The notes below the pieces were generated by a model. It made no database searches and was not told where the DNA came from. It was given only the letters and a program-made list of their open reading frames with translations. DNA of 15,585 bases from CAZHUM01 sp046484045. GTDB taxonomy: Archaea > Thermoplasmatota > Thermoplasmata > Halarchaeoplasmatales > Halarchaeoplasmataceae. The DNA lies in NCBI GenBank assembly GCA_046484045.1, contig JAWOBZ010000041.1, forward strand, positions 1 through 15,585, read 5' to 3'. Below, piece by piece: positions 14,121-15,585 of the stretch. Position 1 is the first letter of the stretch, and every line of letters begins with the position of its first letter. The translations under genes and the position numbers were made by a program.

Positions 14121-14888
14121 ATGATCGATGATATCAAGGTCACTCGAAATATTGTTGAAAGGCATTTCAAGGAATTTTTGGATCACCTGGAGACCGACGT
14201 TGCCATAGCAGGAGCAGGTCCGGCCGGACTCGTCGCTGCACGCTACCTAGCAGAGGCCGAGCACAAGGTCACTATCTTCGAGAGAAAACTCTCACCGGGA
14301 GGCGGCATGTGGGGCGGAGGCATGGGTTACCCCGTCATAGTAGTGCAAGAAGAATCGGTTAAAGAACTGGAGAAAGTCGGTATAAAGACAGAGAAAGCCG
14401 GCGAAGGATACTACACGGCGGATTCCATCGAATCAGTAGCTAAACTGACATCAGCAGCTATCGATGCTGGGGCACGGATTTTCAACCTACTTTCCGTAGA
14501 GGACGTTCTTTACGAGGATGAAAAAGTAAATGGATTCGTGATCAACTCGTCACCCATCGAAGTGGCCGGACTGCACGTCGATCCTATCACAATAAGAGCC
14601 AAGCAGTGCATCGATGCAACGGGACACGATGCCGAGGTCTGCAGGATCCTTCAGCATAAAACATCTGAACTGGATACACCAAAAGGAAAAGTGGCCGGAG
14701 AGATGTCCATGTGCGCTGAGATCGGAGAGAAAACAGTGGTAGAGAACACCCGCAGAGTGTTCCCGGGACTTTGGATCACCGGGATGTGTGCCAACGCCGT
14801 GATGGGCGCGCCCAGGATGGGCCCCATATTCGGAGGTATGCTCCTATCTGGAAAAAAGGTTGCCCGTCTTGTTTCTAAAGAATTATGA
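14121..14888 (+). CDS. thi4: Thiamine thiazole synthase, sulfide-dependent archaeal Thi4
   Basis: This enzyme makes the thiazole moiety of thiamine (adenosine-diphospho-5-(2-hydroxyethyl)-4-methylthiazole-2-carboxylate) from NAD and glycine. The 255-residue protein has the dinucleotide-binding motif GAGPAGLVAARYLA (31-44) and the family signature FERKLSPGGGMWGGGMGYP (53-71). The C-terminal WITGMCANAVMGAPRMGPIFGGMLLSG closes the FAD/NAD-like fold. At the position of the sacrificial Cys of yeast Thi4 it has His152 in AGLHVDPITI. By analogy with methanogen enzymes it should use free sulfide and iron catalytically rather than destroy itself. That fits an anaerobic, sulfidic habitat. No other thi genes are in the window. 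Confidence 0.94.
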   Translation: MIDDIKVTRNIVERHFKEFLDHLETDVAIAGAGPAGLVAARYLAEAEHKVTIFERKLSPGGGMWGGGMGYPVIVVQEESVKELEKVGIKTEKAGEGYYTADSIESVAKLTSAAIDAGARIFNLLSVEDVLYEDEKVNGFVINSSPIEVAGLHVDPITIRAKQCIDATGHDAEVCRILQHKTSELDTPKGKVAGEMSMCAEIGEKTVVENTRRVFPGLWITGMCANAVMGAPRMGPIFGGMLLSGKKVARLVSKEL

Positions 14889-14926
14889 ATTAGGGAAAGT
14901 AATATATTGTACGATAATAGTATTTG

Positions 14927-15585
14927 ATGAAAAGTGTAAGCATGACCATGGCTGAGAAAGAATATCCTGAAGAAGATTTAGACAGCTTTTCTAAATTCAA
15001 GAGCATGCAGCTCCCCAGACTTGTAGTAGTAGGCAGTAAAGCTTTGGATCAGGTGGGAGAAACATGCGGTAAATTGCAGCTGGGGAAAAGAGGGCGGATA
15101 ATCTGTGATAAAACCACGAAAGAGGTCGCCGGTGATAGGGTAGCCGAAATTTTGGGAGATATGGGTTATACTGTAAGCATGGAGATAATCTCTGAAGCCT
15201 CTCAGGACGTAGTTGATGATATAGTTGATAGATCAAAAGAGGACGTCGACTTCTTTTTGGGTGTCGGAGGAGGGGTATCCATAGATATCGCAAAGTATTC
15301 ATCACACCTCCTAGAGATACCGTTCGTCAGCGTTCCCACGGCGGCTTCACACGACGGCATAGCCTCGGGGAGAGCATCGATAAATCGGAACGGAAACAAG
15401 ATATCGGTTCAGGCACAATCACCGTTGGCGCTGGTAGCAGATACCGGTATACTGGCTGAGAGTCCATACAGGCTTTTAGCATCTGGATGTGCGGACATAA
15501 TCGCCAATGCAACGGCGGTCAAAGATTGGCTTCTTGCAAAGAAATTAAGAAACGAACCTTACTCTTCTTACGCCGCAAACCTTTC
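14927..15585 (+). CDS. egsA: sn-Glycerol-1-phosphate dehydrogenase, 5' part
   Basis: The enzyme reduces dihydroxyacetone phosphate to sn-glycerol-1-phosphate, the step that sets the archaeal lipid stereochemistry. About 219 residues are visible and the gene runs off the window; the full family length is about 340-360. Seen are the N-terminal LPRLVVVGSKALDQVGE strand-turn, the nucleotide-binding DFFLGVGGGVSIDIAKYSS and VPTAASHDGIASGRASI. The metal/substrate region begins in ADTGILAESPYRLLASGCADIIANATAVKDW. It belongs to the iron/zinc alcohol-dehydrogenase-like superfamily (AraM/EgsA). Start: the ATG at 14927 is used because a TATA-like TAATATATT (14900-14908) is about 23 nt upstream. ATGs at 14942 and 14948 are alternatives. 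There is no SD. It follows thi4 by 38 nt but probably has its own promoter. Confidence 0.92.
   Translation, partial: MKSVSMTMAEKEYPEEDLDSFSKFKSMQLPRLVVVGSKALDQVGETCGKLQLGKRGRIICDKTTKEVAGDRVAEILGDMGYTVSMEIISEASQDVVDDIVDRSKEDVDFFLGVGGGVSIDIAKYSSHLLEIPFVSVPTAASHDGIASGRASINRNGNKISVQAQSPLALVADTGILAESPYRLLASGCADIIANATAVKDWLLAKKLRNEPYSSYAANL

Overview
The window is compact archaeal (euryarchaeotal) DNA. Marker genes are both subunits of DNA topoisomerase VI, sn-glycerol-1-phosphate dehydrogenase (archaeal lipid stereochemistry), an archaeal-type Thi4 with His instead of the sacrificial Cys, L-aspartate dehydrogenase and an NcsA/TtuA-type tRNA thiolase. Proteins are rich in Asp/Glu. Most first genes have an A/T-rich TATA-like box centred about 25-31 nt before the ATG, so many mRNAs are probably leaderless, while operon-internal genes keep Shine-Dalgarno (SD) sites. 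I cannot fix the lineage; a Thermoplasmatota-like or other non-haloarchaeal euryarchaeote is a guess.

Layout. 1-200: 3' end of a gene resembling the HVO_0476 zinc-finger family. 197-2250 (minus): two unrecognised membrane/envelope proteins. 2341-3147 (plus): nadX. 3246-4271 (plus): a surface protein made of two copies of a ~142-residue repeat with a PGF-CTERM-like tail. 4295-7298 (minus): top6B-top6A operon, translationally coupled. 7417-8155 (minus): a small unknown protein followed by a PEBP-family protein. 8268-8741 (plus): membrane-anchored DUF192 protein, stop-to-stop with ncsA/ttuA (8742-9653, minus). 9730-11318 (plus): an overlapping pair of membrane proteins.

11343-13986 is the accessory part. 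A PF01637-type archaeal ATPase gene lies between two identical 25-bp direct repeats built of two overlapping palindromes. Immediately beyond the right repeat is a diverged 3'-terminal fragment of the preceding 4-TM gene (a remnant paralogue), then a second, unrelated ATPase (AAA_14 + DUF4143). Sampled stretches of both ATPase genes are much more A/T-rich than the topoisomerase genes. This looks like an insertion/recombination hotspot between housekeeping genes and is the best candidate for something undescribed.

14121-15585 (plus): thi4, then the 5' part of egsA (G1P dehydrogenase), cut by the window edge. The core genes serve cofactor synthesis (NAD, thiamine), tRNA thiolation, DNA topology and lipid synthesis; the rest are envelope proteins of unknown role. 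No rRNA, tRNA, CRISPR array or transposase was seen.
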